Source: an uncultured Aurantimonas sp.
Lineage (GTDB): Bacteria; Pseudomonadota; Alphaproteobacteria; Rhizobiales; Rhizobiaceae
DNA: 64,000 bases
Assembly: GCA_947488615.1 (NCBI GenBank)
Contig: CANKZU010000005.1
Location: forward strand, 181,666 to 245,665
Direction: 5' to 3'
The position numbers and the translations under genes are program-made. Each line of letters opens with the position of its first letter. Position 1 is the first letter of the stretch. Shown piece after piece: positions 19,949 through 29,870 of the stretch. The notes below the pieces were generated by a model that worked only from the letters and a program-made list of their open reading frames with translations, made no database searches and was not told the origin of the DNA.

Positions 19949-22231
19949 ATGGATCAGCGCACAACAGGTCACAGCAGGCCGTCCGTCTCGGACGCCGAGG
20001 CTCTGGATTTTCATTCCTCCGGACGGCCGGGCAAGCTGGAGGTCAACGCCACCAAGCCGATGGCGACCCAGCGCGACCTGTCGCTCGCCTATTCGCCCGG
20101 CGTCGCGGTCCCCGTCCGCGCCATAGCGGAGAACCCGGACAAGGCGTTCGACTACACCGCGCGCGGCAATATGGTCGCCGTCATCTCGAACGGCACGGCA
20201 ATCCTCGGCCTCGGCAATCTCGGCGCGCTGGCCTCCAAGCCGGTGATGGAGGGCAAGGCCGTGCTGTTCAAGCGCTTCGCCGATGTCGATTCCATCGACC
20301 TGGAGATCGACACCGAGAATGTCGATGAATTCGTGAATTGCGTGCGCCTGCTCGGCCCGTCCTTCGGCGGCATCAATCTGGAGGACATCAAGGCGCCCGA
20401 CTGTTTCATCATCGAGGAGCGGCTGCGCGCGGCGATGGACATTCCGGTGTTCCACGACGACCAGCACGGCACGGCGATCATCGCCATCGCGGGCTTGATC
20501 AACGCGCTGCACCTCACCGGCCGCGACCTCGCCTCAACGAAGTTGGTCGTCAACGGTGCCGGCGCCGCCTCGATCGCCTGTATCGACCTCATGAAGGCGA
20601 TGGGTTTTTCGCCGGACAACATTATCGTCTGCGACACACGCGGCGTCATCTATCGCGGGCGCGAGGCCGGCATGAACCAGTGGAAGTCCGCCCATGCGGT
20701 CGACACCGACCGGCGGACCCTGGCGGACGCCATAAACGGCGCCGATGTCGTTTTCGGTCTCTCGGCCAAGGGCGCGTTCACCCCCGACATGATCGCCTCG
20801 ATGGCGAAGAACCCGATCATCTTCGCGATGGCCAACCCCGATCCGGAGATCACGCCGGAGGAAGTCGCGGACATCCGCACCGACGCGATCATGGCGACCG
20901 GGCGCTCGGATTATCCGAACCAGGTCAACAACGTCCTCGGCTTTCCCTATATCTTCCGCGGCGCGCTAGACGTGCGTGCGACGACGATCAACGAGGCGAT
21001 GAAGGTCGCCGCCGCCGAGGCGCTCGCCGCTCTCGCCCGCGAGGACGTGCCTGACGACGTGGTCGCGGCCTATCGCGGCCAGCGGCCGCAATTCGGCCCG
21101 AACTACATCATCCCGGTCCCGTTCGATCCCCGCCTGATCTCGGCGATCCCGCGGGCGGTGGCCAAGGCGGCGATGGACACCGGCGTCGCGCGACGGGCGA
21201 TCACCGATTTCGACGCCTATGACAGGGAGCTGCGGTCCCGGCGCGACCCGATCGCCTCGACATTGCAGGGCATCTACGACGGCGTGCGTCGCGATCCCAA
21301 GCGCGTGGTCTTCGCCGAGGGGGAGGAGCCGCAGGTGATGCGGGCGGCCGTCGCCTATGTGAACCAGAATCTGGGCACCGCCATCCTGCTCGGGCGCGAC
21401 GCGGAGATGCGGGAAACAGCGCGCGAGGCCGGCATCGATCTCGACCGTCCCGGCCTTGAGATTGTCAATGCGCGGCTGTCCAACCGGGTCGACGACTATA
21501 CCGAGTTGCTCTACGCCCGCCTCCAGCGAAAGGGTTATCTCCATCGCGACTGCGTCCGGATGATGCGCAACGACCGCAATCTCTTCGCCAGCGCCATGGT
21601 CGCCATGGGCGACGCCGACGCCATGGTCTCCGGCGTGACACGCAACTACCAGACCGTTCTCCAGGAAGTCGGCCGGGTGCTCGACGTCAAGCCGGGCCAC
21701 ACCATGATCGGCATTTCGGTCGTGCTGTGTCGGGGCCGGACCGTTCTGGTCGCCGACACCGCGGTGCATGACATGCCGAACGCGCAGGAACTCGCCGACA
21801 TCGCGATCGAGGCGGCGGCGATGGCCCGCAAGCTCGGCTACGAGCCGCGCGTCGCCATGCTCGCTTACTCCACCTTCGGCAATCCGCCGGGCGACCGGGC
21901 GCAGAAGGTGCAGGAGGCGGTCCGCATCCTCGACGGGATGAATGTCGATTTCGAGTATGATGGCGAAATGAATGCCGACGTGGCGCTCAACGCCGAGATC
22001 ATGGAGCAGTACCCGTTCTGCCGGCTTTCCGGCCCCGCCAACGTCCTGGTGATGCCGGCCTTCCATTCCGCCTCGATCGCCACCAAGATGCTTCAGGAAC
22101 TGGGCGGCTCGACCGTCGTCGGCCCGCTGCTCGTGGGTCTGGAAAAGCCGGTACAGATCGTCGCGCTGGGAGCCAAGGATTCCGAGCTCGTCAACATGGC
22201 GGCCATCGCCGCCTATGAGGCCATCGATTGA
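19949..22231 (+). CDS. maeB: NADP-dependent malic enzyme with C-terminal phosphotransacetylase-like domain
   Basis: This 760-residue protein oxidatively decarboxylates malate to pyruvate. The malic-enzyme half (residues about 20-430) includes [19 protein letters not shown] and the NAD(P)-binding [20 protein letters not shown]. The C-terminal half (about 440-760) resembles phosphate acetyltransferase ([15 protein letters not shown] [16 protein letters not shown]); in hybrid enzymes it is regulatory rather than catalytic. AGGGGGAAG upstream of ATG 19949 supports the start; the longer frame from 19736 overlaps mutS and is rejected. With pckA in this window it supplies gluconeogenic carbon flow. 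Confidence 0.95.
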   Translation: MDQRTTGHSRPSVSDAEALDFHSSGRPGKLEVNATKPMATQRDLSLAYSPGVAVPVRAIAENPDKAFDYTARGNMVAVISNGTAILGLGNLGALASKPVMEGKAVLFKRFADVDSIDLEIDTENVDEFVNCVRLLGPSFGGINLEDIKAPDCFIIEERLRAAMDIPVFHDDQHGTAIIAIAGLINALHLTGRDLASTKLVVNGAGAASIACIDLMKAMGFSPDNIIVCDTRGVIYRGREAGMNQWKSAHAVDTDRRTLADAINGADVVFGLSAKGAFTPDMIASMAKNPIIFAMANPDPEITPEEVADIRTDAIMATGRSDYPNQVNNVLGFPYIFRGALDVRATTINEAMKVAAAEALAALAREDVPDDVVAAYRGQRPQFGPNYIIPVPFDPRLISAIPRAVAKAAMDTGVARRAITDFDAYDRELRSRRDPIASTLQGIYDGVRRDPKRVVFAEGEEPQVMRAAVAYVNQNLGTAILLGRDAEMRETAREAGIDLDRPGLEIVNARLSNRVDDYTELLYARLQRKGYLHRDCVRMMRNDRNLFASAMVAMGDADAMVSGVTRNYQTVLQEVGRVLDVKPGHTMIGISVVLCRGRTVLVADTAVHDMPNAQELADIAIEAAAMARKLGYEPRVAMLAYSTFGNPPGDRAQKVQEAVRILDGMNVDFEYDGEMNADVALNAEIMEQYPFCRLSGPANVLVMPAFHSASIATKMLQELGGSTVVGPLLVGLEKPVQIVALGAKDSELVNMAAIAAYEAID

Positions 22232-22242
22232 AGCGTGAGCAG

Positions 22243-22283
22243 ACGCAATCGCGATCGCGATCGCGACATTGTCGTCGCGACCG
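22243..22283. repeat. GATCGC tandem and inverted repeat after maeB
   Basis: Just after the maeB stop the sequence contains overlapping GATCGC units, then TCGCGAC (22261) paired with GTCGCGA (22274) around a six-base loop. There is no T-run, so it may be a weak terminator or just low-complexity sequence. Confidence 0.35.
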
Positions 22284-22388
22284 CGAAGAACCAAGTCAGA
22301 ACCGTCAGCTTCTGTTCATCGGTGCTGTGTCAATATCGACAAGCTGCCGCCTTCGGTCGCGGCGGATGATCGCCCGAGAAAGTGCCCA

Positions 22389-22670
22389 ATGCTGAGAACC
22401 GCCCTTATCGTCGCCCTATCGACACTCGCGCTGACCAGCCTGGCGGCCGGCCAAGGCGCCGACGAGAATGTCATCGTCCTGCAATACGCCGCCGAACATC
22501 CGACCGACAACGCACAATTGCCGACGGCGCCGCAACTCGGCGATTCGGTGCCGGACACGGTCGCGCTGCAACAGGTCGACGGCAATTCCAGGCTCGCCTA
22601 TTTCTACTACAATGGCGAACCGGTGCTGGTCGATTTGAAGACCCGCAGCATCGTGCGGGTCGGGCAGTAG
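22389..22670 (+). CDS. Small exported DUF1236-like protein
   Basis: This 93-residue protein starts with a signal peptide (MLRTALIVALSTLALTSLAAG). Its C-terminal half, SVPDTVALQQVDGN through PVLVDLKTRSIVRVGQ, fits the DUF1236 pattern (a VPxTVxL strand, then a VLVDxxTRxIVxV ending) common in rhizobial periplasmic proteins. Such domains are of unknown function and often appear in envelope-stress contexts. The start ATG 22389 is chosen for the signal peptide. It has no obvious operon partner. Confidence 0.72.
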   Translation: MLRTALIVALSTLALTSLAAGQGADENVIVLQYAAEHPTDNAQLPTAPQLGDSVPDTVALQQVDGNSRLAYFYYNGEPVLVDLKTRSIVRVGQ

Positions 22671-22685
22671 GCGCCACTCGTCCCG

Positions 22686-23612
22686 TCAGGCGGCGAAGCG
22701 GCTGGCGTCGGCGCCGTAATGGCCGATATAGCGCGGATTGATGTTGGCCCGCGGCAGCACCACGAGAACGTCGGTCGTGCCGAACTGATGGTCGACGACC
22801 GCACCCTCTCCGATATAACCACCCAGCCGCAGATAGCCCTTCAGTAGCGGTGGCAGCGCCGCTAGCGCCCGGCGCGGGTCGACCGCGTCAGAGGGCTCCG
22901 GTGGAAAGATTCCGACCTCGGCCCGCGCCCGCACCCGCCATTCCGCCGGCGCCGGCGCATTCTGTCTCAAAAAGGCCAGCGGCACGGCCAGCGCCTCGGG
23001 ATCTGTGCCCGCCAGCGAGGCACAGCCGAACAACACGTCGATGTCGTGGCCGAGCACGTAGCTCCAGATCCCCTGCCAGAGCAGTTCGACGGTGCGCTTG
23101 CCGCGATATTCCTTAAGGACGCAGGAGCGCCCGAGTTCGAGGAACCGGGTGCCTTCATGCCTGGCGAGCATAGGCGCGATGTCGAATTCCTGGGCGGTGT
23201 AGAAGCCACCGGTCAGCGCGGCCATCTCGCCGCGCAACAGCCGGTAGGTCCCGACGATGCGGTTCGGGATCGCGCCGCCGCGGCTGTGATCGAGCACCAG
23301 GAGATGGTCGCAATAGCGGTCGTAGCCGTCTCGATCCCGGCGGGTCATCTTCTGCAGCTTTGAGGGCTGGGCGCTCATTTCCTCGTAAAAGACGTGATAG
23401 CGCAGCTTCTGGGACGCCCTGACCTCAGCCGGGCGGCGCGCCAGACGAACCTCGAGCTGCCCTATACGCCCCAGCACAGGCGACATCGGGTCGAACCGCC
23501 GGGTCAGGTGGCGCAGCCGCGCGGGAACCCTTGCCAGACCGGCGGCGCCATGATCCGGCGCCGTCGCCCCCGCGCCGATCAGTGGCGCCTGCCTCATGCT
23601 CTGTCCGATCAT
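22686..23612 (-). CDS. olsB: OlsB-type L-ornithine N-alpha-acyltransferase
   Basis: OlsB transfers a 3-hydroxyacyl group from acyl carrier protein to ornithine, the first step of ornithine-lipid synthesis in membranes. The GNAT-like fold shows QKLRYHVFYEEMSAQP near the N-terminal third, then DHLLVLDHS, RIVGTYRLLR and FLELGRSCVLKEYRGKRTV, all typical of OlsB. The length is 308. GGAGG five bases before ATG 23612 decides the start over 23651. OlsA, the second enzyme, is not certain here, although the plsC-like gene at 5700 is from the same superfamily. Confidence 0.85.
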   Translation of the reverse strand: MIGQSMRQAPLIGAGATAPDHGAAGLARVPARLRHLTRRFDPMSPVLGRIGQLEVRLARRPAEVRASQKLRYHVFYEEMSAQPSKLQKMTRRDRDGYDRYCDHLLVLDHSRGGAIPNRIVGTYRLLRGEMAALTGGFYTAQEFDIAPMLARHEGTRFLELGRSCVLKEYRGKRTVELLWQGIWSYVLGHDIDVLFGCASLAGTDPEALAVPLAFLRQNAPAPAEWRVRARAEVGIFPPEPSDAVDPRRALAALPPLLKGYLRLGGYIGEGAVVDHQFGTTDVLVVLPRANINPRYIGHYGADASRFAA

Positions 23613-23739
23613 CGCATCCTCCGTCCGGCCAACTCCGCGCCGCCGTGCCATAGCGATCTACAGCGAAGAATTTGTGACCGTACCGCCGCCACTATCACTC
23701 AAGTGGCGGCGACGAACAACGTCCCGGACGCGGGTTGGT

Positions 23740-24732
23740 TCACGTCATGTCGACGACCACGCGACCACGGATCTTGCCCTCGACGATGTCCCTGGCGGCG
23801 TCGAGGATGCCGTCGAAGGTAATTTCCGTCGCGATCGACCGCAGCTTCTCCGGTTCGAGATCCTGCGACAACCGCCGCCACGCCTCCAGCCGCCGCGGTT
23901 TCGGCGCCATCACTGAATCGACGCCGAGCAGCGAAATGCCGCGCAGAATGAACGGGGCGACCGAGGCCGGAAGGTCCATGCCCTGGGCGAGCCCGCAACA
24001 TGCGACGGCGCCGCCATAGGAGGTTCCCGCCAGGACGTTCGCCAGCGTGTGGCTGCCAACGGCGTCGATGCCCGCAGCCCAGCGCTCCTTGGCCAGCGGC
24101 TTGCCGGGCTCGGAGAGTTCGGCGCGATCGATGATTTCGGCGGCGCCGAGATCGGTCAGCCAGCCGGCTTCGTCCGGCCGGCCGGTCGAGGCGATGACAT
24201 GCCAGCCGAGCTTCGACAGGATCGCTGTCGCGACCGAGCCGACCCCGCCGGAAGCGCCGGTAACGACCACCGGCCCACGATCCGGCCCCATTCCAGCCTT
24301 TTCCAGCGCCAGCACACACAACATCGCCGTATAGCCGGCAGTGCCGATCGCCATGGCGTCCTTCGGCGAAAAGCGCTCGGGCAGCGGTACCAGCCAGTCG
24401 CCGTTCAGCCGGGCGCGACCGGCATAGGCGCCGTAATGGGTCTCGCCGACGCCCCAGCCATTGAGCACGACCTTGTCGCCCTCCTTCCAGTCAGCGTGGG
24501 TCGAGCGGATCACGGTTCCCGCCAGATCGATACCCGGGATCAACGGCCAACGGCGCACAACCGGTGCCTTGCCGGTGATGGCCAGACCGTCCTTGTAATT
24601 GACCGTCGTCGCCTCGACGGCGACATCGACGTCGCCGTCCATCAGATCGTCCGGCGCCATCTCCACGACATTCACCGACTGCTTCTTTTGCTCGTCCCGC
24701 GATACCAGGATCGCCCGAAACGTCTCGCTCAT
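23740..24732 (-). CDS. acuI: Acrylyl-CoA reductase-type medium-chain dehydrogenase (AcuI/YhdH)
   Basis: This is a 330-residue zinc-independent medium-chain dehydrogenase/reductase. YKDGLAITGKAPVVRRWPL and GIDLAGTV are AcuI/YhdH hallmarks, and the NADPH-binding Rossmann motif is VVVTGASGGVGSVA. The family reduces acryloyl-CoA to propionyl-CoA, detoxifying a toxic acyl-CoA. It stands alone on the minus strand between olsB and lspA, so the physiological substrate is inferred from the family only. Confidence 0.88.
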   Translation of the reverse strand: MSETFRAILVSRDEQKKQSVNVVEMAPDDLMDGDVDVAVEATTVNYKDGLAITGKAPVVRRWPLIPGIDLAGTVIRSTHADWKEGDKVVLNGWGVGETHYGAYAGRARLNGDWLVPLPERFSPKDAMAIGTAGYTAMLCVLALEKAGMGPDRGPVVVTGASGGVGSVATAILSKLGWHVIASTGRPDEAGWLTDLGAAEIIDRAELSEPGKPLAKERWAAGIDAVGSHTLANVLAGTSYGGAVACCGLAQGMDLPASVAPFILRGISLLGVDSVMAPKPRRLEAWRRLSQDLEPEKLRSIATEITFDGILDAARDIVEGKIRGRVVVDMT

Positions 24733-24780
24733 TGCATCACTCCCCTTCTACTATTCGACTGAGGGCGGGAACCGGCGATG

Positions 24781-25281
24781 TCAATCCCGGGGTTCGCCGA
24801 CCTTGGCGACCGTCTCGCGCCGGGGCGCCAGGATGAACTCCTCGATGAGGATCACGACCGCGCCCACGGTGATGAAGGCATCGGCCAGGTTGAAAACGGC
24901 GAAATCCCAGACCGGCGTGTGGAAGTAGATGTAATCGACAACATAGCCGAGCCGGACCCGATCGATGAGATTGCCGATCGCGCCACCGACGATGATCGCC
25001 AGCCCGAGATGCAGAAGCCGCCGATCGGCCGGCGTCTTCACCCACAGGTAAAGCACGACCGCCAGAACGAGCCCGGACAGAAGCGACAGCCCGACATCGC
25101 CGAACCCCGCAAACATCGAAAAGGCGATGCCGGTGTTGCGGGCGTGGTAGAGCGCGAGGAAGGGCAGAACCTCGATCGCTTCGCCCAGTGCCATGGTGGC
25201 GACGACGAGCGCCTTGATCGCCTGGTCGGCGATGACCGCAAAGGCGACCAGAAGGACGTTGAAACCGGTGAACGCGCGCAT
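24781..25281 (-). CDS. lspA: Lipoprotein signal peptidase LspA
   Basis: LspA is the inner-membrane aspartyl protease that removes signal peptides from prolipoproteins. The 166 residues have four hydrophobic segments. Both catalytic Asp blocks are visible: GGAIGNLIDRVRLGYVVDYI and FNLADAFITVG. The conserved HARNTGIAFSM is also present. ATG 25281 overlaps the upstream methyltransferase stop by one base (TGATG), so translation is coupled. The longer frame to 25536 is out-of-frame reading of that neighbour. Lnt at the left edge acts in the same pathway. Confidence 0.95.
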   Translation of the reverse strand: MRAFTGFNVLLVAFAVIADQAIKALVVATMALGEAIEVLPFLALYHARNTGIAFSMFAGFGDVGLSLLSGLVLAVVLYLWVKTPADRRLLHLGLAIIVGGAIGNLIDRVRLGYVVDYIYFHTPVWDFAVFNLADAFITVGAVVILIEEFILAPRRETVAKVGEPRD

Positions 25282-26159
25282 CACAGGCTGAGCGCTCCCC
25301 GGCGCGCTTCGAACAGCATCACGCCGGTGGCAACGGCGAGATTCAAACTGTCGGCGCGCCCCGCCTGCGGAATCCGCACCAGGACGTCGCACGCGTCGGT
25401 GAGCCGGCCGGTCAGTCCGGCCTGCTCGTTGCCCATCAACAGCACCGTCGCCCCGGCGCCGTAATCGGGTTTGCGGTAGTCGACCGCCCCCTCCATGTGC
25501 GTTCCCGCGACCAGGCCCTTGAAGCGCTTGCGCCATTCGAGGAATTCCACCTCGCTCGCACGCGCCAGGGGAACCGAGAAGATCGAGCCCATCGTCGCGC
25601 GGACGGTTTCCAGCGAAAACGGGTCGACGGTCTCGCCGATCAACACGACGCCGGAGGCGCCGGCCGCGTCCGCGGTGCGCAGCACGGTGCCGAGATTGCC
25701 CGGATCGCGGACCCGGTCCAGCGCCACCACGACGTTGTTACCGGTCAGGTCGAGCTTGGCGAGCGGCGTCAGCCGGCGGCGGAAGACGCCGACGGCGTTC
25801 TGGGGATTGTCGCGGCGGGTGATGGCTTCCAGCACCTTGGCGCTCGCCTCGACCAGGTCGGCGCCGAGCGACACGGTCCGCGCCGCCGTTTTCGCCAGTA
25901 ATTCCTGACCGATCTCGGCCTTGGCGACGATCAGGGTCTGAATTTCCCAGCCGGCGTCGAGCGCGTCGATCACCAGCTTCAGCCCTTCGGCGAGGAACAG
26001 ACCGGTCTCGTCGCGATGCCGCTTCTGCGCGAGCGCACGAATATCCTTGATGATCGGGTTGGAGATGCTCGACACCTCCTTGACCCGGCCGGGGGCGCGC
26101 GTCGGCGCGAACCCAGCCCGACGGTCGGCGCCCGAGGCCGGTGGTGAACGATCAGACAT
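25281..26159 (-). CDS. TrmH/SpoU-family RNA 2'-O-methyltransferase
   Basis: This 292-residue SPOUT methyltransferase has a substrate-binding N-terminal domain (SISNPIIKDIRALAQKRHRD, FLAEGLKLV). The knotted C-terminal domain has VVVALDRVRDPGNLGTVLRT (motif 1), TVLLMGNEQAGL (motif 2) and IPQAGRADSLNLAVATGVML (motif 3). The family methylates 23S rRNA or tRNA ribose. The exact target cannot be read from the sequence. It overlaps the next methyltransferase gene by eight bases and runs directly into lspA. Confidence 0.9.
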   Translation of the reverse strand: MSDRSPPASGADRRAGFAPTRAPGRVKEVSSISNPIIKDIRALAQKRHRDETGLFLAEGLKLVIDALDAGWEIQTLIVAKAEIGQELLAKTAARTVSLGADLVEASAKVLEAITRRDNPQNAVGVFRRRLTPLAKLDLTGNNVVVALDRVRDPGNLGTVLRTADAAGASGVVLIGETVDPFSLETVRATMGSIFSVPLARASEVEFLEWRKRFKGLVAGTHMEGAVDYRKPDYGAGATVLLMGNEQAGLTGRLTDACDVLVRIPQAGRADSLNLAVATGVMLFEARRGALSL

Positions 26160-27246
26160 GGTCGGCGCTCCAGCGCGAGAAGAGGGACGTCGACAGAAGC
26201 CGCGGCTCGTCGCCGGCCTCGCGGATGACGAGTTCGCCCGATTGCAAGGTCCCGCCGAGCCCGCGAAAGCTCTCGCCCATGAGCGCCGACAGGGCGTAGA
26301 ACGAAGCGCGGATCGAATAGGCGGTGAGGATCACGAACAGCGGACGATCCGACAGGAGTTCACGGACGAGACCCAACAGATAGGGTAGATCGTCGAAGAG
26401 CTGCCAGACTTCGCCTTTCGGACCCCGGCCGAATTTCGGCGGATCGAGCAGGATCGCGTCATAGCGGCTGCCGCGTTTGACCTCACGCTCCACATAGCGG
26501 ATCGCATCCTCGCAGATCCAGCGGATCGGACTCGCGCCCAGCCCCGCCATCTCCTGGTTCTCCCGCGCCCAGCCAACCGCCTTCTTGGAGGCGTCGACAT
26601 GGGTGACTTCGGCCCCGGCGCGGGCGGCGATGAGCGAGGCGATGCCGGTGTAGCCGAAAAGATTGAGCACGCGCACCGAACCTGTTCGCCGGTCGAGGGC
26701 GGCGCGGATCGCAGCCTCGGCATAGGACCAGTGCGCCGCCTGCTCGGGAAACACGCCGACATGGCGGAAAGAAGTGAACCGGCCCTGATAGGACAGCCCA
26801 TCGTGAACAAGCGGCCAGGTCTCGCCGAGCGGCGCATGGGGAAAGCGCCAGCGGCCGGTGCCTTCCTCGTCGATGTCGCCGGTAAAGACCGCGTCGGCCC
26901 GCTGCCAATCGGCCGGTGTCATCCGTGGCTGCCAGATCGCCTGGTTTTCGGGCCGACGAACCAGCAGCGGGCCATAGCGTTCCAGCTTCTCGCCGCCGCC
27001 CGAATCGATCAGTGCGTAATCTTCCGTCGGCTCCACGGTGAGGATCAGCGGGCCTTCCTCGCTCGGACGCGCGCCGACGCGCTCCGGTAGCGTCAGCCGC
27101 GTCGACACCTCGGCCGGTCGGCCGGCCCCGCGCTGTTCGCCGCCGCCCGGACGCGCGCGCTCCGGCCGGGCCGCCTCATGCTTGCGGGACACCGTCCGAG
27201 CCGGATTCGTGGCCGTCTTGTGGTTCGGCCGCCGCGTTCGCGCCAA
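26152..27246 (-). CDS. Class I SAM-dependent (putative rRNA) methyltransferase
   Basis: This 364-residue protein has an arginine- and proline-rich N-terminal tail of about 60 residues, then a Rossmann methyltransferase. SAM motif I is VLNLFGYTGIASLIAARAGA and the catalytic motif is ILLDPPKFGRG, as in RlmI/RlmL-type rRNA m5C/m2G enzymes. No ATG occurs before residue 100, so I take TTG 27246, which AGGGAG eight bases upstream supports. It overlaps the SPOUT methyltransferase by eight bases. The PUA domain typical of RlmI is not apparent, so the substrate is unknown. Confidence 0.82.
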   Translation of the reverse strand: MARTRRPNHKTATNPARTVSRKHEAARPERARPGGGEQRGAGRPAEVSTRLTLPERVGARPSEEGPLILTVEPTEDYALIDSGGGEKLERYGPLLVRRPENQAIWQPRMTPADWQRADAVFTGDIDEEGTGRWRFPHAPLGETWPLVHDGLSYQGRFTSFRHVGVFPEQAAHWSYAEAAIRAALDRRTGSVRVLNLFGYTGIASLIAARAGAEVTHVDASKKAVGWARENQEMAGLGASPIRWICEDAIRYVEREVKRGSRYDAILLDPPKFGRGPKGEVWQLFDDLPYLLGLVRELLSDRPLFVILTAYSIRASFYALSALMGESFRGLGGTLQSGELVIREAGDEPRLLSTSLFSRWSADHV

Positions 27247-27389
27247 GGCGAAACTCCCTGCTGCTGTGGTTCAGAGCGCTCCTTACCGGTTCCGTGGCAG
27301 CTTGGCAAAGCGGCCAAAAACGTGCAGCAAGTCGCGGGCAACATATTGCAGGCGCCAGAACTCGCGCCCGCCAAACAGGGAGGATCAGC

Positions 27390-27866
27390 ATGGATCTGAA
27401 AGGCGAATATCGATTGCCGGCGCCACGTGAAAAGGTCTGGGCCGCGCTCAACGACCCGGACGTCCTTCGCGCCTGCATCCCCGGCTGCCAGAGCCTGGAG
27501 ATGACAGACGAGAACGAGATGGCGGCGACGGTCGTCACCAAGGTGGGCCCGGTCAAGGCGAAGTTTTCGGGCGAGGTCCGTCTTGAGAACATCAACGCGC
27601 CGGAGAGCTATTCGATCGTCGGCGAGGGCAAGGGCGGTATCGCCGGCTTCGCCAAGGGTGGCGCCGACGTGCACTTGGCCGAGGACGGCACCGACACCAT
27701 CCTCACCTATGACGTCAAGGCCCAGGTCGGCGGCAAGATCGCCCAGTTGGGCGGGCGGCTGATCGATTCGACCGCCAAGAAGCTCGCCGGACAGTTCTTC
27801 GACTGTTTTGCCGAGAAGGTCTCGGGCGGCACGGCGACGGCCGAAGACACGACCGAATCCGTCTGA
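27390..27866 (+). CDS. CoxG-like SRPBCC protein
   Basis: This 158-residue protein begins MDLKGEYRLPAPREKVWAAL, the SRPBCC/CoxG signature, and has GKGGIAGFAKGGADVHL and the C-terminal AQLGGRLIDSTAKKLAGQFF. CoxG recruits CO dehydrogenase to the membrane, but many family members work outside that pathway. No coxMSL genes are nearby, so I do not infer CO oxidation. GGGAGGA upstream of ATG 27390 supports the start. It is monocistronic, with its own terminator at 27912. Confidence 0.85.
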   Translation: MDLKGEYRLPAPREKVWAALNDPDVLRACIPGCQSLEMTDENEMAATVVTKVGPVKAKFSGEVRLENINAPESYSIVGEGKGGIAGFAKGGADVHLAEDGTDTILTYDVKAQVGGKIAQLGGRLIDSTAKKLAGQFFDCFAEKVSGGTATAEDTTESV

Positions 27867-27911
27867 GGCGCGGCAAGCCGGTTGCTGACGGATTGCGCAC
27901 TATCTGGAACG

Positions 27912-27939
27912 AAAAGGCCCGCTGCATGGCGGGCCTTTT
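27912..27939. terminator. Bidirectional terminator between convergent genes
   Basis: AAAAGGCCCGC and GCGGGCCTTTT pair around a short loop (TGCATG). The A-run and T-run make it usable on both strands, for the CoxG-like gene (+) and the LapA-domain gene (-). Confidence 0.88.
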
Positions 27940-27989
27940 AGCGACAGTGGGATATGGAACCGGCGCTCTCCAATAACGCAGGTTTGCTC

Positions 27990-28373
27990 TTACGCCGCTC
28001 GCGAGGTCGCCAACGCCGTCGAGTTGGAGGCGGCCTGCCCGTAGGAGGCGCGGTCCCGTTCTTCCTGGAGCTGGCGAAGCTTCGTCTTGTTCTCCTCGGT
28101 TTCACGCCGCAGCCTCTCGACCTCGTATTTGCGCTTCCAGGACTTGCGCCGGTAATGCGACTGGGTGAGCCAGGTGCCGATTCCGCCGAGCACGACACCG
28201 ATGATCACCGACCCCATCAAAAGAATGAACAGCGGCGCCTCAAAGGCGAGCTGCGGCATCGACCCGATCGGATCGAGCGAAACCGGGATCGACTCGCGGT
28301 TGGCCACGCTGAAGACGACCAGCACGATGGCCAGGGGAACCAGAATGAGCAATGAGAGAATTTTCGATATCAT
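27990..28373 (-). CDS. LapA-domain membrane protein
   Basis: This 127-residue inner-membrane protein has two hydrophobic segments (ILSLLILVPLAIVLVVFSVA and LFILLMGSVIIGVVLGGIG). A basic, helical cytoplasmic tail follows, with a likely coiled coil (RLRRETEENKTKLRQLQEER). This is the LapA/DUF1049 layout, which in E. coli (LapA-LapB) regulates LPS synthesis. ATG 28373 is used; upstream codons to 28472 are low-complexity. It follows ihfB, a neighbour also seen in other proteobacteria. The LPS connection is inferred. Confidence 0.82.
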   Translation of the reverse strand: MISKILSLLILVPLAIVLVVFSVANRESIPVSLDPIGSMPQLAFEAPLFILLMGSVIIGVVLGGIGTWLTQSHYRRKSWKRKYEVERLRRETEENKTKLRQLQEERDRASYGQAASNSTALATSRAA

Positions 28374-28505
28374 GCGCCTACGCCTCGGACCTCTGTCAGC
28401 TGCGGCGCCCCTGCACCGGCACCCGCAGGCCTTGTCATCGTTTGAAAATGGGCACGGAACCGGATGCGTCAATCATTCGGGCTGGCATCGCGGTCCAAGC
28501 CTGCC

Positions 28506-28787
28506 TCACTTGTCGTTCAGGCGCTCACGCAGTTCCTTGCCGGCCTTGAAGAAGGGTACCCATTTCTCGTCCACCTCGACCGCTTCGCCGGTGCGCGGAT
28601 TGCGGCCCGAACGGGGCGGGCGATTCTTCACCGAAAACGCCCCGAAACCGCGCAATTCGACCCGGTTTGAGTCGCACAGCGCTTCGGTGATCTCGTCGAA
28701 GATCGCCTTGACGATCGTCTCGACGTCGCGCTGATAGAGATGCGGGTTGCGGCTGGCGATCGCCTGCACGAGTTCCGACTTGATCAA
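28506..28787 (-). CDS. ihfB: Integration host factor subunit beta
   Basis: This 93-residue DNA-bending protein has the HU/IHF fold. [21 protein letters not shown] is the N-terminal helix pair, and [20 protein letters not shown] is the beta-arm with the intercalating proline (GRNPRTGE). Sequence details (SELV and HLYQRDVE) match IHF-beta rather than HU. IHF assists sigma-54 promoters and recombination, and rpoN is also encoded in this window. It lies between sppA and the LapA gene. Confidence 0.93.
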   Translation of the reverse strand: MIKSELVQAIASRNPHLYQRDVETIVKAIFDEITEALCDSNRVELRGFGAFSVKNRPPRSGRNPRTGEAVEVDEKWVPFFKAGKELRERLNDK

Positions 28788-28886
28788 GCGAATTTCCCCT
28801 CTTGGTGTACGGCCCGCCCGCTTCCGCCCGCCGAACTCTCACCGCCGCCTGTTTGGCAATGAGAAACGTCAGACATTTCCGCGACT

Positions 28887-29870
28887 TCACCGTAGCGGCG
28901 CGCGTCCATCCAAAGGCTGCCAGAGCGACACCATGCCGTCAAGGTGGCCGACCTTGCGCAAAAGTGCGGTTTGGAGCGAACCGGCGCGAGAATCGAGGCC
29001 GAATGCACCGAAGATCATTGCCCTGGCGACGGCGAAAAGCGATGCGTAGCCTTCGTCCTCGGGTTCCCGGTCGATGATGTCGAGACCCTTCGTCACACCA
29101 CGATCATCCTCCAGCCAGCGCCGAACCTCGGCTTCGCCACCCAGCGCATCGACCAGCTCGCGCTCGAGCCCCTGGCTGCCGGTGAAGATCGAGCCGTCGG
29201 CGAGTGCGCGCGCCTCGGCCACACTCATGTCGCGCCGTTCGGCGACCAGCGCGACGAACCATTCGTAGGTGTCCATGATCAGGCGGCGGATCATGGCTTT
29301 CGCCTCCTCCGGCGCGGGCGCGAAGGGCGAGGGCTCGGCCTTGAGCGGAGAGGATTTGATCGCGTTGACGTCGACGCCGACGGTGTCGAGCAGGTCGGAC
29401 GCATCGACATATTGGAAGATCACCCCGATGGAGCCGACGATGGAGGTTCGCCGGGCGACGATGTGATCGGCACCGGAGGCGATCATGTAGCCGGCGGAGG
29501 CGGCGAGCGTTCCGACCTCGGCCGCCACCGGCTTGACGGCGGCGATGGCGCGCACCGCTTCGTAGAGCGCCTCACCGCCCACGGTCGTTCCGCCCGGCGA
29601 GTCGATCCGCAGCACGACGGCCTTGACCGCGTCGTCGTCCTTGACCTTTTCGAGGAGGTCGAGAAGATCCTGGTCTTCCGTGATCAGGCCTTCGATGGCG
29701 ACCCGGGCGATCTGATCGCGCGACGAGAACGTGGCGACGCCGCCGAAACCTGAGATAAGGGCGGCGCCGAGGGCGGCGAGCGCCACGACGACGACCGCCG
29801 CCACCCGCCAGAAGCTCAGCTTGCGGCGCAGCCGACGGCGATCGATCAGGTCCTCGACGGTTCCGGACAT
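28887..29870 (-). CDS. sppA: Signal peptide peptidase SppA (36K type)
   Basis: SppA degrades cleaved signal peptides in the membrane. This 327-residue S49 peptidase has an N-terminal membrane anchor (FWRVAAVVVVALAALGAALI). The catalytic Ser region is EVGTLAASAGYMIASGADHI. LRIDSPGGTTVGGEALY is the conserved glycine-rich strand-loop before it. The length fits the short, single-domain bacterial type. It is divergent from lptC and followed by ihfB. Confidence 0.93.
   Translation of the reverse strand: MSGTVEDLIDRRRLRRKLSFWRVAAVVVVALAALGAALISGFGGVATFSSRDQIARVAIEGLITEDQDLLDLLEKVKDDDAVKAVVLRIDSPGGTTVGGEALYEAVRAIAAVKPVAAEVGTLAASAGYMIASGADHIVARRTSIVGSIGVIFQYVDASDLLDTVGVDVNAIKSSPLKAEPSPFAPAPEEAKAMIRRLIMDTYEWFVALVAERRDMSVAEARALADGSIFTGSQGLERELVDALGGEAEVRRWLEDDRGVTKGLDIIDREPEDEGYASLFAVARAMIFGAFGLDSRAGSLQTALLRKVGHLDGMVSLWQPLDGRAPLR

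Noticed and set aside
20966..22294. Minus-strand open frame of 442 codons
   Set aside because: It is antisense to maeB.
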